From: Patescibacteria group bacterium UBA6164
GTDB taxonomy: Bacteria; Patescibacteriota; Gracilibacteria; BD1-5; UBA6164
Direction of reading: 5' to 3'
DNA: 32,046 nucleotides
Assembly: GCA_002422305.1 (NCBI GenBank)
Contig: DIUG01000038.1
Location: 1 to 32,046, forward strand
Under the pieces are notes generated by a model. The model did not search any database and was not told where the DNA came from. It saw only the letters and a list, made by a program, of their open reading frames with translations. The position numbers and the translations under genes are program-made. Position 1 is the stretch's first letter. Each line of letters begins with the position of its first letter. Positions 1 to 10,707 of the stretch are shown one piece after another.

Positions 1-93
1 TTTTTAAATAAGTCTTTTTCTCATAGATACAAATACTTCATACCTGATAATGTCAAGCTTTTTCAAAATCTTCTTGGACGAGATAGAAAATAA
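1..93 (+). CDS. Possible 3' end of an unidentified gene (partial)
   Basis: Frame 1 is open from the window edge to a TAA at 91-93 and gives 30 residues ending in NLLGRDRK. The composition (mixed charged and aromatic residues) looks protein-like, and the sequence becomes stop-rich straight after it. A hairpin about 200 bases downstream could end its transcript. I do not recognise the family. An open frame of 30 codons is weak evidence in AT-rich DNA, so this is tentative. Confidence 0.35.
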   Translation, partial: FLNKSFSHRYKYFIPDNVKLFQNLLGRDRK

Positions 94-287
94 TATCTAT
101 TACTTTTCAATATATCATATATAGCTTTTGTTTTATCTACATAGTATCATCATTCTTGTATAAATACTTTATAATCTTGTGTTCATATTAATATTTTTTT
201 CATAATTTTTTGATTAATTTTTAATATGTTTTATTATATCTATTTTATTGATTTTTGCAAATTAGGAAAAATTATTTTTATGTTAAA

Positions 288-313
288 AAAAGAGATGTTA
301 AAACATCTCTTTT
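288..313. terminator. Hairpin, likely intrinsic terminator
   Basis: A perfect 12-bp stem (288-299 with 302-313) has core AGAGATGTT / AACATCTCT and a two-base loop. The + strand side ends in TTTT. The - strand side ends in seven T, so it is the better terminator in that direction. It could end the partial gene at 1-93. Confidence 0.5.
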
Positions 314-399
314 GATAATAAAACTTCATAATTTTTTTGCATTAAACAAGTAGATAGTAGACATTTTTGTTTTGGTGAGTTTTCTAAAAGTTCATCTCT

Positions 400-480
400 T
401 TTAAGTCCGGACTATATGCTATTTATTTCATCTAAAATCAAAATTTAGTTATACTATTTTGTAAGTAGTCCGGACTTAAA
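400..480. repeat. 15-bp inverted repeat pair, 51-bp spacing
   Basis: TTTAAGTCCGGACTA at 400-414 returns as its exact reverse complement at 466-480. Each arm also contains the 10-bp palindrome AGTCCGGACT, so both arms carry the same symmetric site. GC-rich symmetry inside AT-rich DNA argues against chance. It may be paired operator sites, element ends or a long hairpin; nothing nearby decides. Confidence 0.6.
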
Positions 481-757
481 GTTTTTCTCGTTTTATTTTA
501 ATGAACTAAAAAAACAAGTATTTTATTACAGATGAATTTGAATAAACTATTCCATTGTAGCTTGTTGTAGCATAGTAAAAAATAATTAATATATAATAAA
601 ATTATTTTATTTTTATTTCTTACTTTTGCAAATCTTTTTTTTTATTAGACTTTATTTCATAAGAAATTCTTATTTATAGATTGATAGTATAAATCCTTTA
701 TATTAAAGCTAATAAAAAAAATCACTCTTCAATTTTTTAAAAAAATATAAAAAAAAA

Positions 758-786
758 TTGATTTATATTTAATAATAAACTATAAT
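758..786 (+). promoter_or_regulatory. Sigma70-type promoter of the TelA operon
   Basis: TTGATT (758-763), a 17-base spacer and a perfect TATAAT (781-786) lie 32 bases upstream of the ATG at 819. The expected start near 793 leaves a short leader without a clear Shine-Dalgarno sequence. Confidence 0.6.
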
Positions 787-818
787 ATAATCTATTATTT
801 TATTATTAAATATTTTTT

Positions 819-1904
819 ATGACTACAAAAACAAGAGAAATTATTAAAGAAGATAAAAAGCAAATAATATTATCTAGTAGTGAAACAAGTGAAATAGAGT
901 GAGTTTTTTCACAAGCTAAAGATTTTAGAAGCATTTGAGAAATAATAACTGCTCCTATTGATAATATAATTTCTGAAACTGCAAAAATTATAGATAAAGA
1001 TCCTATAATGAATGTAAGTAATGAATTAGAAAAAATGAATAATGATGTTCAAAGTGTTTATAAAGATATTATAGACAATGATTGAACATTTATGAAAATA
1101 ATGAAATCTATACCAATAGTATGAAATATTGCAAATAGTATTGATAAAAAAATAGATGAAGCAAAATTTAATATGAAAGGTTTAGAATGAAAAATACAAA
1201 TAATTTTTTCAGGTTTTGATCAATCATATAAATCAATAAATACATCAATAGATATGCAAAAAACTTTTGTAGAATGAATAGAGGCTAATCTATGAAAAGT
1301 AGTTGCTTATAAAGATTTTATAGAATTAAAAATTCAAGATTTCAAATCTAGATTAACAGAAACTACAGATGAAGATGAAAAAATGAAACTAGAAATGTTT
1401 ATAAGAAATGTAGAATATTTTCAAAGTAATTTAATAGTACTTATAGGTAATTTAGATATGGCGAGAAAAAGATTATTAATGAGACTTGATTCTGCAAGTA
1501 AATTATCACTTGCAATGAATTCATCTAGACCGATTTTTAAAACTTTATTATCTACTGCATTAATAGAAACATCTAGTCAAAAAGCACTTGATGCATCAAT
1601 GAAAGCTATGGAAGTAATGTGATCAACTATAGATAAAATGTCTTCGGAATTAACAGATAATGCAATAAAATCATCTAGAAAATCTGAAGAAATGGCTAAT
1701 AAACCAGTATTATCAAGTACTGTTTTTATAGAAAATGTAACTAAATTAAAAAATCATTTTGATGAAATAGATGATTTTAGACAACAAATAAATATAGAAG
1801 CTAAAAAAGAAAAAGAATTATTTAATGAAGCTAAAATAAAATTAGAAAACATAAAAGTATTATCTAAAGAAAATCAAGAAGAATTAGTTAATGAGATTGG
1901 CTAA
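819..1904 (+). CDS. TelA-like toxic anion resistance family protein
   Basis: This 361-aa protein reads through several in-frame UGA(Gly) codons; the standard code would cut it into pieces. It is almost wholly helical and charged. After a 50-residue leader comes IPIVGNIANSIDKKI, then long helices with FVEGIEANLGKVVAYKDFIE, a core rich in Asn, Arg and Met (LIVLIGNLDMARKRLLMRL), and a coiled C-terminus. This order matches the TelA/KlaA family, first named for tellurite resistance, whose biochemical role is unknown. No signal peptide or membrane segment is visible, so it is probably cytoplasmic. It is first in an operon with a membrane protein 28 bases downstream and an AAA+ ATPase, suggesting envelope or stress work as a complex. 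The family call rests on overall pattern rather than a catalytic motif. Confidence 0.7.
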
Positions 1905-1932
1905 TAATTTTTTAAAAATCTTAACATATTTT

Positions 1933-3168
1933 ATGCTTACAAAAACTAAAACATACACTGAAGAAAAAAATGATTTAGAAATAAATCATTCTTTTTCTGT
2001 ACCTAAAAATATAAAAAATACTGTAAATGAAAGATGATTTTATTTATATGAATGGATTTGAGCAAATGATGTAAAAGCAAGTATACAAAGAGACTTTTTA
2101 AAATATATAAAGAAATTTTGAGTAATATTAGCTGTTATTCTAATAATACCTAGTGCTATATTATTTTTTTCTGGAAATACAATATTATTTTTTACATTTT
2201 TTTTATGATTTCTATTAATAATAAATTTACTTTTCATACTTATATTATGAATATTAGCAATAAATAGATCTTCTATTTTGAGAAAAAATGCTTATGTACT
2301 ACTTACGGATTCTTGTATTTCAATAAACTGAAAAATAGAAAAACTAAATAATTATAAAATAAATGATGATAATCAAATACAAAATATTTCACAATTATTT
2401 GAAGAAGAATTATTTAAAGAATCGAATATAGAAAAAACAAAAAAGTGATTTTTAAAACAAGTAATGCAAAATATATGAGAATGATATTCTTTTATATTTA
2501 AAATATGAAAATGAAATAATAAAAATTCATGACAAATAATATTGCTATTATTAGGATTGTATACAGTTTATGCATTATCTTTATGAATTATTTATTTTGT
2601 ATGAATAATTTTTGTATGGTTTTTCTGAAATATATTAACTGCAATAAATAAAAAAATATTACTTATCAAAGGACATAAAATAACTAGTATAAATAAACAT
2701 TTTGAAGATATTGATATATATTCTAAAAAATTGGTAATAGAAAAAGATACTCTTTGAGCTAAATTAATAGAAGCAATGAAAAATGACTGGAAAGATTGAT
2801 TGCTTACACAAATCAATTATTGACTTGAAAGTATAAATAAATATGCAGATAATTCTATAAAAATAAATCTAAAACTAAAAAAAGAAATAAACTCTTCTGA
2901 ATATAAAGAAATGTTTAACTTTTCTATATACAATTCATGGATAAAAAAACAAATACTTACTCCACTAGAACAAATATTTGAACTATTAAATAAAAATCTA
3001 GAAATACTTAAACAAAATAAAGTAAATATAGAGAAACAAATAAACGAAATAAGTGAAGATTCACTAAAAGCCCCCTTAATAGCTAGTAAAAAAAGAATAG
3101 AAATGAAAATTGAAGAGATAGAAAAACATAAAGACAAAATAAGTATTTATATAGAAAAATTAAAATAA
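1933..3168 (+). CDS. Four-helix membrane protein with helical cytoplasmic tail
   Basis: A 411-aa protein of unrecognised family. Hydrophobic segments lie near residues 62-80, 83-110 and 201-235 (the last long enough for two passes), giving about four helices in two hairpins. A soluble loop of about 90 residues separates the pairs. From about residue 245 to the end it is highly charged and predicted coiled coil (KNLEILKQNKVNIEKQINEI). It sits between the TelA-like gene and the AAA+ ATPase, with 28- and 21-base gaps, so the three are probably co-transcribed. I infer a membrane anchor whose tail binds TelA or the ATPase. In-frame UGA(Gly) codons occur throughout. Confidence 0.75.
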
Positions 3169-3189
3169 TTTAAAATTAACATACAAAAT

Positions 3190-4440
3190 ATGACACAAAA
3201 TACATGATTTGATGCTTTTTTTAGAGCAGTTACATCTTCTAAAGAATTTAAAACAGCAGTAGAAAAAGATTATGCTTGAGATTTGAAAAAATGATTAAAA
3301 AATATGGAAAAAGAAATAAAAAAAGCTAGTGAAATAACTTCTACATTTAAAAAACATTTTGACACAAAAGAAGCAAATGAAATATGAGAAAATTATACAT
3401 ATAATCCATATATAAATAAAATTTATAATAAAGAAGAAAATGACTCTAAATTAGATATAATTTATTTCAAAGATGATAATTCCCCTACTTTCTGATTTGC
3501 ATGAATTGCTTGAATGTCAGAACTAAAAAATGAATTAAATGAAAATTTTATAAAACCTTTAAAATTTAAATTTTTAGTTGAAAAATTAGAAAAAGAAGAT
3601 AGCTTAGACATAAATAACAAAAATGAGCTATATAAAAAAATACATATAGCTTATAAAAAATTTTGAGTATCAATACCTACATGATTGTTGTTTTATTGAC
3701 CTCCTTGAACTGGTAAAACATTTATTACGAATAAATTAGCTGAAGAATTATGAGCAGGAATGATTAAAAAATCTGTTTGAGAATTTTGATCTAGCTATAT
3801 ACACCAAACTTCTCAAAATATAAAAAAATTTTTTGAACAAGCAAAGGCTGAAAGTAAAAAATGACCTATTATACTTTTTTTAGATGAAATAGATTCACTA
3901 CTTTCTAAAAGAACTAGTAATATAGATAATAATAAAGCAGAAGAAGTAAGTCAATTTTTACAAGAATTTAATAATCTAGATGAAGCTCCAAATTTAATAG
4001 TAATTGCAGCTACAAACAGACCCGATCATTTAGATAGTGCAATTCTTAGGTCATGAAGATTTGATAAAAAGTTTTATATTTGAGTTCCTGATTTTAATGC
4101 TAGAAAAGAACTTTTTGAAATATATATAGAAAAAAAAGGAAGACCTCATAAAGAAATTGATTATACAAAATTAGCTGAATTAACAGAAAATTATGTTGCA
4201 GCAGATATTGAATCTATATGTGATGAAGTTGCCCGTGATGCTAGTCAGTCAATTTTAGATTTAGCTAATTTAATAGATAATGAAAAAAATGACTTAAATA
4301 GTATAAATGAAAAAATTTTAAACAGCATTATAACTATGGACCTTTTAGAAAAAGCTATAAAAGAAACTACACCTTCAACTAAATTTGTAGATATGAGTAT
4401 ATATAATGAATGGTTAGATAAAGATAAAAAGAAAACATAA
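3190..4440 (+). CDS. AAA+ ATPase, classical (FtsH/VPS4/p97-like) clade
   Basis: A 416-aa protein. About 100 N-terminal residues are charged and helical, then one AAA module follows: Walker A GPPGTGKT near 170-177, Walker B LFLDEID near 229-235, and a second region of homology with ATNRP and LRSGRFD (arginine finger) near 274-292. A helical lid follows to about residue 390. The glycines of Walker A are partly encoded by UGA. No transmembrane segment or protease domain is present, so it is not FtsH itself; it resembles single-ring remodelling ATPases such as VPS4 or katanin. As last gene of the TelA operon it probably remodels or extracts a partner at the membrane protein encoded just upstream. 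Transcription ends in the hairpin overlapping its stop. Confidence 0.85.
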
Positions 4441-4469
4441 AAATTTAAAAATTTTTATGTTTTCTTTTT
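4426..4469. terminator. Bidirectional terminator between convergent genes
   Basis: A perfect 20-bp stem (4426-4445 with 4450-4469) has a four-base loop and A-rich/T-rich ends on both strands. It overlaps the stop of the AAA+ ATPase (+) and the stop of the C39-like peptidase (-), so it can serve both transcripts. Confidence 0.75.
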
Positions 4470-5478
4470 ATTTATCAAAATGTTTTTTTAATTTTTCTGA
4501 TAAATAAGCTAAATTTTTTCTCCTATCTATAATCATTTCTAATCTATTTCTTATTTTTATATCTAATGCTGAAAATAGTTTTGAATTTTTATCATCAAAA
4601 TTATTTTGATTATTCTTTCTTAAATTATCTAATATTTTTGTTAAAAACTCCTCTTGATTATTTGTTTGTTTATCTAATAATCTATTTATTTTATTAAAAA
4701 TTAAGTTTACTTTTCTAGATACAATTATTTCATCATTTATATCTTTAAAATCTATATTATCTTTATTTATTTTTCATTCTAATATTAAAATATCATCTCA
4801 ATTTTGTTTTATTCACTCTAAAATAATAGAATAATCATATTTATAAAAAGCTCCTTTAGATGTACCTGGATCATGAGTTATAAATTGATTTTCATCATAT
4901 CATACCAAATTTATAACATGATATGAGTTTGTTAAAAGATTAAAATTTGGATTAGCAAGTGTCTTTGTATAAGAAGGAATAATAACTATATAATCATTTG
5001 ATAATAAATATTTAATAGTTTCCAAAGAAGGTGAATTTATTATATGACTATTACTTTCTGTATATCAATAATATAATTTAGCTACATTTTGAATTTCTTT
5101 AATTGTAATATCTCTGATATACAATTTATTTGAGTCTACATTATGTACTTTATTTCTTTCTATTCATAATGTAAATTCTTGATAATCATTTAATTTATCT
5201 ATTTCTTTATCTGCTATAAATTCATCATAATAAATATCATTTATAGTAAAATGAGACATTATTAAAGCAGCTTCTTCACAAGATTCATAATTTTTAAACC
5301 AATTTTCTTTTGTTTGTAATGGTGCTTGAGCTATAAACTTAACATTATCTATAATATATGATTTTTCGTAAATATATTCTCAAATATAATAATTAAATGT
5401 ATTATTATTAAAATTATAAGAATATGAAAAACTATAAACAAATAATAAAAGTATAAAAATAAAAAATTTAATCACCAT
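4468..5478 (-). CDS. Secreted C39-like cysteine peptidase
   Basis: A 336-aa protein. Residues 1-20 are a signal peptide or membrane anchor (hydrophobic run, then YSFSYS). The catalytic domain has the papain-like layout of the C39-like (Peptidase_C39_2) group: nucleophile Cys67 in NYESCEEAALIM, His187 in YHVINLVGYD and Asp203 in THDPGTS. It lacks the ABC transporter fusion of bacteriocin-processing C39 enzymes. The last 110 residues are charged and helical (RKVNLIFNKINRLLDK) and may bind the wall or a partner. A cell-surface role is inferred. It starts 37 bases after the Nudix gene, so the two may share a transcript. A TTATTATACC box upstream could be a promoter of its own. Confidence 0.8.
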
Positions 5479-5515
5479 TTTAAATAAGGTATAATAAAAT
5501 TAAAATAAAAAATAT

Positions 5516-5947
5516 TTAAACTAAACTAAGAAGATCTATTATTTGAGGATAAATATCTGATGAGTTTAAAACTATCTCATCTTTAGTAAACCATTTATAA
5601 TCATATATTTCTTCTTCTTGAATTTTTAATTCTCATGAAACAACTTGAGCAACAAAAATATATTCTAGTTTAGTAACATTACCGTATTTTAAACTATTAT
5701 ATCATATAGAATAAATACTTAAAGGTACCGGATATTCAATTATATTTCAGTACTGTAAATATTTATTTTGATTTGTCAATTTTATTTTTAAATTGAATTC
5801 TTCTTTTATTTCTCTTTCTATTGCTTCATAAATATTTTCTCCAGACTCTACATGTCATCATGGCAAAGCCCAATTTGTATTTTTATTATGTTTTACTAAT
5901 AATATTTTATTTCAATTAAGTAAAAAGCACCTTACTACTTGTTTCAT
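5516..5947 (-). CDS. Nudix hydrolase
   Basis: A 143-aa single-domain Nudix protein. The Nudix box GX5EX7REUXEE is complete: Gly31 of GGHVESGE, Glu37 and REIKEE at 45-50, which bind the metal and catalyse hydrolysis of a nucleoside diphosphate linked to another group. The preceding WALPGGH is typical of MutT and ADP-ribose pyrophosphatase-like members. The substrate cannot be told from sequence; nucleotide sanitation or alarmone and cofactor turnover are possible. The ATG at 5947 is chosen because the nearby ATG at 5953 is in another frame that stops at once. The C39-like peptidase follows 37 bases later on the same strand. Confidence 0.85.
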
Positions 5948-6037
5948 ACATTGTTTATTATATTTTAAAATATTATTGAAATAATAGTTAAATACATTCT
6001 AACATATTTTTTTATATTTTACAAAATTTCAAAAACA

Positions 6038-6071
6038 AAAAAAATATAGTATTTTTCCACTATATTTTTTT
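6038..6071 (-). terminator. Terminator of the ABC-F operon
   Basis: A 13-bp stem (6038-6050 with 6059-6071) and an 8-base loop, ending in a long T run on the - strand, lies about 60 bases after the stop of the CxxC lipoprotein gene at 6133. Confidence 0.6.
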
Positions 6072-6132
6072 GTAATTTAAAAATTAAAATTATTATTTTA
6101 TTATAAAACTAGATATAATAAAAAATATATCA

Positions 6133-6495
6133 CTAATCAACAATATTTGAATCAAATAATTTTATTATATCTACATCTCATATAAAATATTTATCATCTT
6201 TTTTTCTTATAACAAAAGGAACTCCGGTTTCTTCTGGAACTAATCATAATCTTTCAATATTAGTTTTAAATATTTTAGCATTTTCTGTATTATTCCATAC
6301 TTCTCTTTTTTCTATTGAATATTTATTCATTATATCATTTTCTACAAAATATTCATTTACTTTTATACAATGTGAACAAGTTTTTCCATAAAAATAAATA
6401 TAATCTGCATTTGGATTTATTACATCTAAATTATTAGATGAAGTACAAGAAAATAAAAAAAATAAAGAAATAATTAAAAATATTAGTTTTTTCAT
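6133..6495 (-). CDS. Thioredoxin-like lipoprotein with CSHC motif
   Basis: A 120-aa protein with a lipoprotein signal (hydrophobic residues 4-14, lipobox LFSC, lipidated Cys17). The mature part starts a thioredoxin fold: a beta strand YIYFYG, then the redox pair Cys40 and Cys43 in CSHC, and later GVPFVIRKKD with the cis-proline loop typical of the fold. It is short for a full thioredoxin and closer in size to glutaredoxin-like domains. It probably acts outside the membrane in disulfide chemistry or as a reductant. The final 36 codons are reached only by reading a UGA as Gly. It starts 4 bases after the His-rich membrane gene, so it is the last gene of the ABC-F operon. Confidence 0.8.
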
Positions 6496-6499
6496 AGTA

Positions 6500-7111
6500 T
6501 TAATGTTTAATATGTAAAAGTTGTTTTATTAAAAATAAAATAGAATTTTCATTTGTTCCAGAACAAGTTCAAGGATCATATTTATTATTATATTCACCAG
6601 AATTATTTAAAACTTGTTTAAATCTTTCATTTATTAAAAAATCTTCTGTTTCATTTCAATAATTTATTAAAAGTCTATCTTCCGATTTTATCATTCTATT
6701 ATATGGATTAGATATAATTTTTCAATTTAAAATAAAAATTAATTTATTTTCTTCATCCTCATTAAAAATTTCTCAAGAATCAGTTATTAAATAATCTTCT
6801 CAAAAAATAAAATTATTATTTAAAAAAAAGTGTCCCCAAGCAACTCATTCATGATGGATATGTATTACATCAGGATTATTTTCATGTAAATGTACCCTAT
6901 CTTTTGGAGACATTTCTCCATCCAACTTACATTTTCAAACATCTTCAGAATATTTATCATCTGTAAAATCTACTAATTCTCAATTAATAAACATTTTAAA
7001 ATTAGAATGGTAATGAGGTTTTGCAAATTTTATTCATGCATATAAATATCATCACATAAAAAATGATATTATTAAAAGAATAGTTCAAAAATATATTAAT
7101 ATTTTCTTCAT
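6500..7111 (-). CDS. Membrane-anchored His-rich protein, possible metal binder
   Basis: A 203-aa protein with an N-terminal membrane helix (about residues 5-25) and an extracytoplasmic domain. The striking part is a histidine cluster: His33 and His35 near the membrane, then HLHENNPDVIHIHHEG at 74-89 and WGHFF at 92-96. The closely spaced HxH pairs suggest transition-metal binding or a catalytic metal site; I know no assigned function. Cys61 and a C-terminal GTCSGT add two cysteines that the downstream CSHC lipoprotein could reduce. It lies 9 bases after the ABC-F gene and 4 before the lipoprotein gene, so all three are co-transcribed. Confidence 0.7.
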
Positions 7112-7120
7112 ATTTATTGA

Positions 7121-8575
7121 TTATAAATCTAAATATTGATCAATTCTTATTTGCCATACAAACTCATCAACATGAGAAACTAATATCATAGCTCATTCAA
7201 ATTCATCTAAAGCCTTTGCTATTATTGGAATATGTCTAAAATTTATATGATTTGTAGGTTCATCCAAAATTAAAATACCTGGTTTTAAAAATACTAATCT
7301 ACAAAATGCAACTAATCATTTTTGTCATTCTGATAAATCTCAAATTTTAGTTTTCATTATATCTCAATTAATCAAAAATCCAGCAGCAGTAGATCTAAGC
7401 TCTTGTTCTCAAATATCTTCATTTGATGATTCTTTTAAACAATCATAAACATTTTGGTTAAAATCTAGATTAGAAAAATCTTGTCTATAATATCATATTT
7501 TTACTCAAGGAGTAATTTTACATCCATATTCATCACCATTTACTATTTTTTCTAATAAAGTAGATTTTCAAATACCATTTGGTCAAGACAAAAGTAAATG
7601 ATCATCTTTCCTAATTTTTATATCTATATCTTTTTCAACAAGTTCTTCATCTTTGATTATATGAACAGAATGAATTTCTAATAAAACTCATCATATGTTT
7701 TCTTGAAGTGGTATTTTAAATTCTCTAATTGTTTTATCATCTTTTCTAGTATCCACCATTTCATCCTCCATATCGGATGCTGCTTCTCTCATTTTTTTTG
7801 CTACTAGTCTAAGTTTACCTCATTTATGTGCAAATTTTTCTGCTTGCTCTTTTTTTGCTTGAGCTTCTTTTTTTAATCTAGCATTTGCCATATTTTCTTT
7901 TTCCTTATTTCTTTGTATTTGTTCTACTACATCATGATAATTTCAAACAAATTGTTCTACCTTTTTTGTAAAAACATCTAAATATAAAACTCAATCGGTA
8001 AAACTATTCAAAAATTCAGAATCATGAGATATAACTAGAACTGTTTTTTTATAATTTTGTAAAAAATCTGTTAAATGCCATATTCAATCTTTATCTAAAT
8101 TATTAGTTGGTTCATCAAGTAGTAATATATCTGGATTTTGTATCAAAGCTGCTGCTAATAATAATCTAGCTTGTTGTCATCAAGAAAAATCTAATATTTT
8201 TTTATCAAATTTAGTTTTCAAATTAACTAATTCTAACACTTCTGTTATTTGTTTATCTATATTAAAAATAGAGTCATCTTTAAAATATTTTCTAAAAAAT
8301 TCAGAAACTGTTAATTCTTTATCTTCTGATAAAACTACTTGATATCAAGTAGCAATAGTTAATTTTTTATCTATATTTATAATTCATCCTTTTTTCTCTA
8401 ATTCCCCATTTATTAATTTAAATATAGTAGATTTTCAAGCTCCATTTTGTCACATAATGGTTATTTTAGAACCTTTTCTAACATTAAAACTTACTTCCTC
8501 TAAAATAGGTTTTCTAAAATCATAGAAAAAATCAACTGATTTAAACCCAATAACCGTCTCATTTGAAACACTCAT
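7121..8575 (-). CDS. ABC-F family ATPase (ribosome-associated type)
   Basis: A 484-aa protein with two ABC domains and no membrane segment, the ABC-F layout. Domain 1: Walker A GQNGAGKST (42-50), signature SGGQQ (131-135), Walker B LLLDEPTN (151-158). A charged helical linker at 205-275 is the P-site tRNA interaction motif region. Domain 2: Walker A GPNGIGKST (331-339), signature LSEGQ (414-418), LILDEPTNH (435-443). ABC-F proteins act at the ribosomal E site in translation (EttA, Uup) or antibiotic protection (Vga, Msr); sequence alone does not choose. Many glycines in these motifs are UGA codons. First gene of a three-gene - strand operon, divergent from the spermidine synthase-like gene across 64 bases. 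Confidence 0.88.
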
Positions 8576-8639
8576 TTTATAACTAGTTAATAATAAAAAT
8601 ATTTAATTGAATAAATAACAATTATAACTATATTTAAAA

Positions 8640-9488
8640 ATGTTAAAAAATAAAGTATTTATGAAAAATAATAAAATAAAAATAATTAAAATGAACAAAT
8701 TTTATAATTCAAAACACTATTTAAAACCAATAGAAGTAGTAAATATATGATGAGAAATATTAGTAATAATTATAGATAAATTAGGAAGAGAAATAATTTA
8801 TACTTGGTATGATATAATAGAAAAAAATACTCAAAGTATTTATATAAATAAATGTTTACTTTGAGGTTTTATAAAAAAAATTCCTAAAAATGTACTAATT
8901 ATATGATTTTGATGATGAGCATTTGCAAAATATTTAGAAGATCATATAAAAGAAGTAGAAATAACTTGAATAGATATAGATGATGCAATGATACAAATAG
9001 CAAAAAAAGAATTGAAAGTAAAAACTAATGATTTTTATATAATGGATTCTCAAAAAGCAATAAAACAAATTATTGAAAATAAAAACAAATATGAATTAAT
9101 ACTTATAGATGTTTATTGATGAGATTGAGAAATACCTGAATATTTTAAAGAAATAATATTTTTTGAAAATATAAAAAAAATATTATCAAAAAATTGAGTT
9201 ATTTCGATAAATTTTGCAGATTACGATCTAAACAATCAAGTAAAAAATGATAAATATAATAAAATACACTCAAATTTAATAAAAGTTTTTTGAAAATTTT
9301 ATTCTCAATTATCTATATGAAAAAATAATTTATGAAATATAATATGAATTTATAATTTAAATAAATTTTATCAAGCATCCGATTATGATAATAATTATCT
9401 GGAAATGGTAAAAAATTGATCTATAATATATGATGAACAAATAATTAAAAACACTATAGTTCTAAAAAATTCTTTTTCTATTTCTTAA
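8640..9488 (+). CDS. Spermidine synthase-like / SAM-dependent transferase fold
   Basis: A 282-aa protein (from the longest start). The Rossmann core fits polyamine aminopropyltransferases: NVLIIGFGGGAFAKYL binds the nucleoside co-substrate, VEITGIDIDDAMIQIA gives the acidic residue after strand 2, and ELILIDVYGGDGEIPEYF matches the active-site loop (D-x-x-GGDG) of spermidine synthase-like proteins. Whether it makes spermidine or is a methyltransferase relative is open; no SAM decarboxylase is nearby. In-frame ATGs also exist at 8661 and 8691 and no Shine-Dalgarno decides; the conserved part begins after 8691. A weak hairpin follows before htrA. Confidence 0.75.
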
Positions 9489-9499
9489 CTATTTCTTAA

Positions 9500-9535
9500 A
9501 AATAAAATTTATAATTGAAAATAGAAATTTTATTT
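9500..9535 (+). terminator. Weak terminator-like hairpin
   Basis: AAATAAAATTT (9500-9510) pairs with AAATTTTATTT (9525-9535) across a 14-base loop, just after the spermidine synthase-like gene. The stem is all A/T and the following T run is short, so termination is uncertain. Confidence 0.3.
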
Positions 9536-9550
9536 AATAATTTATTTAAA

Positions 9551-10705
9551 ATGAAAAATAAAATAATAATATTATTTGTTGTATTTTTAGTCTTCATATC
9601 TATTATATCTTGATTTTTTTGAACATTATTATTTTTTAAATTTATACAAATAAAACCTGAAATAGTAAATGAAAAACAAGAAACAATTATAGAACAAAAA
9701 GTTATAAATATAACAAATTTACAAAATGAAATTACAAAAATAGTAAATAATATATCTCCATGAGTAGTAAGTATAATTATAAAAAAAGACTTGATAATAT
9801 ATAGAAGATCTCCATTTTGATTTTACCGAAATCCTATTGGAAGTGTAGAACAAAAAGTTTGATGATGAACATGATTTTTTATAAGTAAAGACTGAAAAAT
9901 AATCACAAATAAACATGTGATAAATGATACAAATGCAACTTATACTGTAATTACAAATGATAATAATGAATATGATGCAAAAGTAATAGCTATGGATCCA
10001 AATAATGATTTAGCTATATTGGAAATAGTAGATGAAAATATAGAATTTGTAACTTTAGATTTTATAAATAATATAGATGAAATAAATGTTTGACAATTTG
10101 CTATAGCTGTGTGAAATGCTTTATCCGAATTTCAAAATTCAGTTTCCCTATGAGTAATTAGCTGAAAAAATAGAAATATAAGTGATGGTAAAAATACAAT
10201 ATGATGATTATTACAAACAGATGCTGCAATAAATCCTGGAAATAGTTGATGACCTTTAATAAATCTAGATTGAAAGGTAATGTGAATAAATACAGCTATT
10301 ATTGAATGAAGAGAATGACTTTGATTTTCTATAGGTTTAACAAAAGATAAAATAAATTATATGTTAGAATCTATAAAAAAATATGGTGTTATAAAAAAAC
10401 CATTTATATGAGTAAATTATTTAACTATTTCTGAATCAATACAAAAACAATATAATTTAAAATCTAATGTATGATTATATGTAATAAATGAAGAATGAAG
10501 TGTTGTATTATGAAGTCCAGCAGAAAAAGCCTGAATAAAGAAATGAGATATAATTACAAAAATAGATGGTATAAATTTATGAATAAATTATGATTTAAAC
10601 TATTTTATACAAAATAAATCACCTGGAGAAAAAATAAATTTAAGTATTTTAAGAGAATGAGAAAATAATGAAATAAATATAATAGTTGAATTGTGAGAAA
10701 TATAA
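9551..10705 (+). CDS. htrA: HtrA/DegP-type serine protease with PDZ domain
   Basis: A 384-aa protein. Residues 5-30 are an uncleaved membrane anchor. The trypsin-like domain has the full triad: His122 in TNKHVI, Asp153 in DPNNDLAIL and Ser232 in NPGNSGGPL. A single PDZ domain (about 285-380, beginning FIGVNYLTI) follows, as in DegS and HtrA. It would degrade or refold damaged proteins outside the membrane. The two Gly of NSGGP are consecutive UGA codons, one of the clearest proofs of the recoding. Its stop lies two bases before the left repeat of the defence island, so in the ancestral order it converged on znuB. Confidence 0.92.
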
Positions 10706-10707
10706 TA

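Larger units (their letters stand above)
94..757. other. Gene-free AT-rich stretch
   Basis: No open frame of useful length exists on either strand, even with UGA read as glycine. The stretch holds a hairpin (288-313), a 15-bp inverted repeat with 51-bp spacing (400-480) and the promoter of the next operon at its right end. I see no tRNA or other recognisable RNA. It could hide an uncharacterised small RNA or remains of a mobile element. Confidence 0.6.

Noticed and set aside
94..757. tRNA or structured RNA around the 400-480 inverted repeat
   Set aside because: No cloverleaf, no conserved tRNA loop sequence and no recognisable RNA family; only the paired palindromic arms.
819..4440. Cluster of pseudogenes with many TGA stops
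   Set aside because: TGA falls at conserved glycines and frames continue intact to TAA/TAG; this is recoding, not decay.
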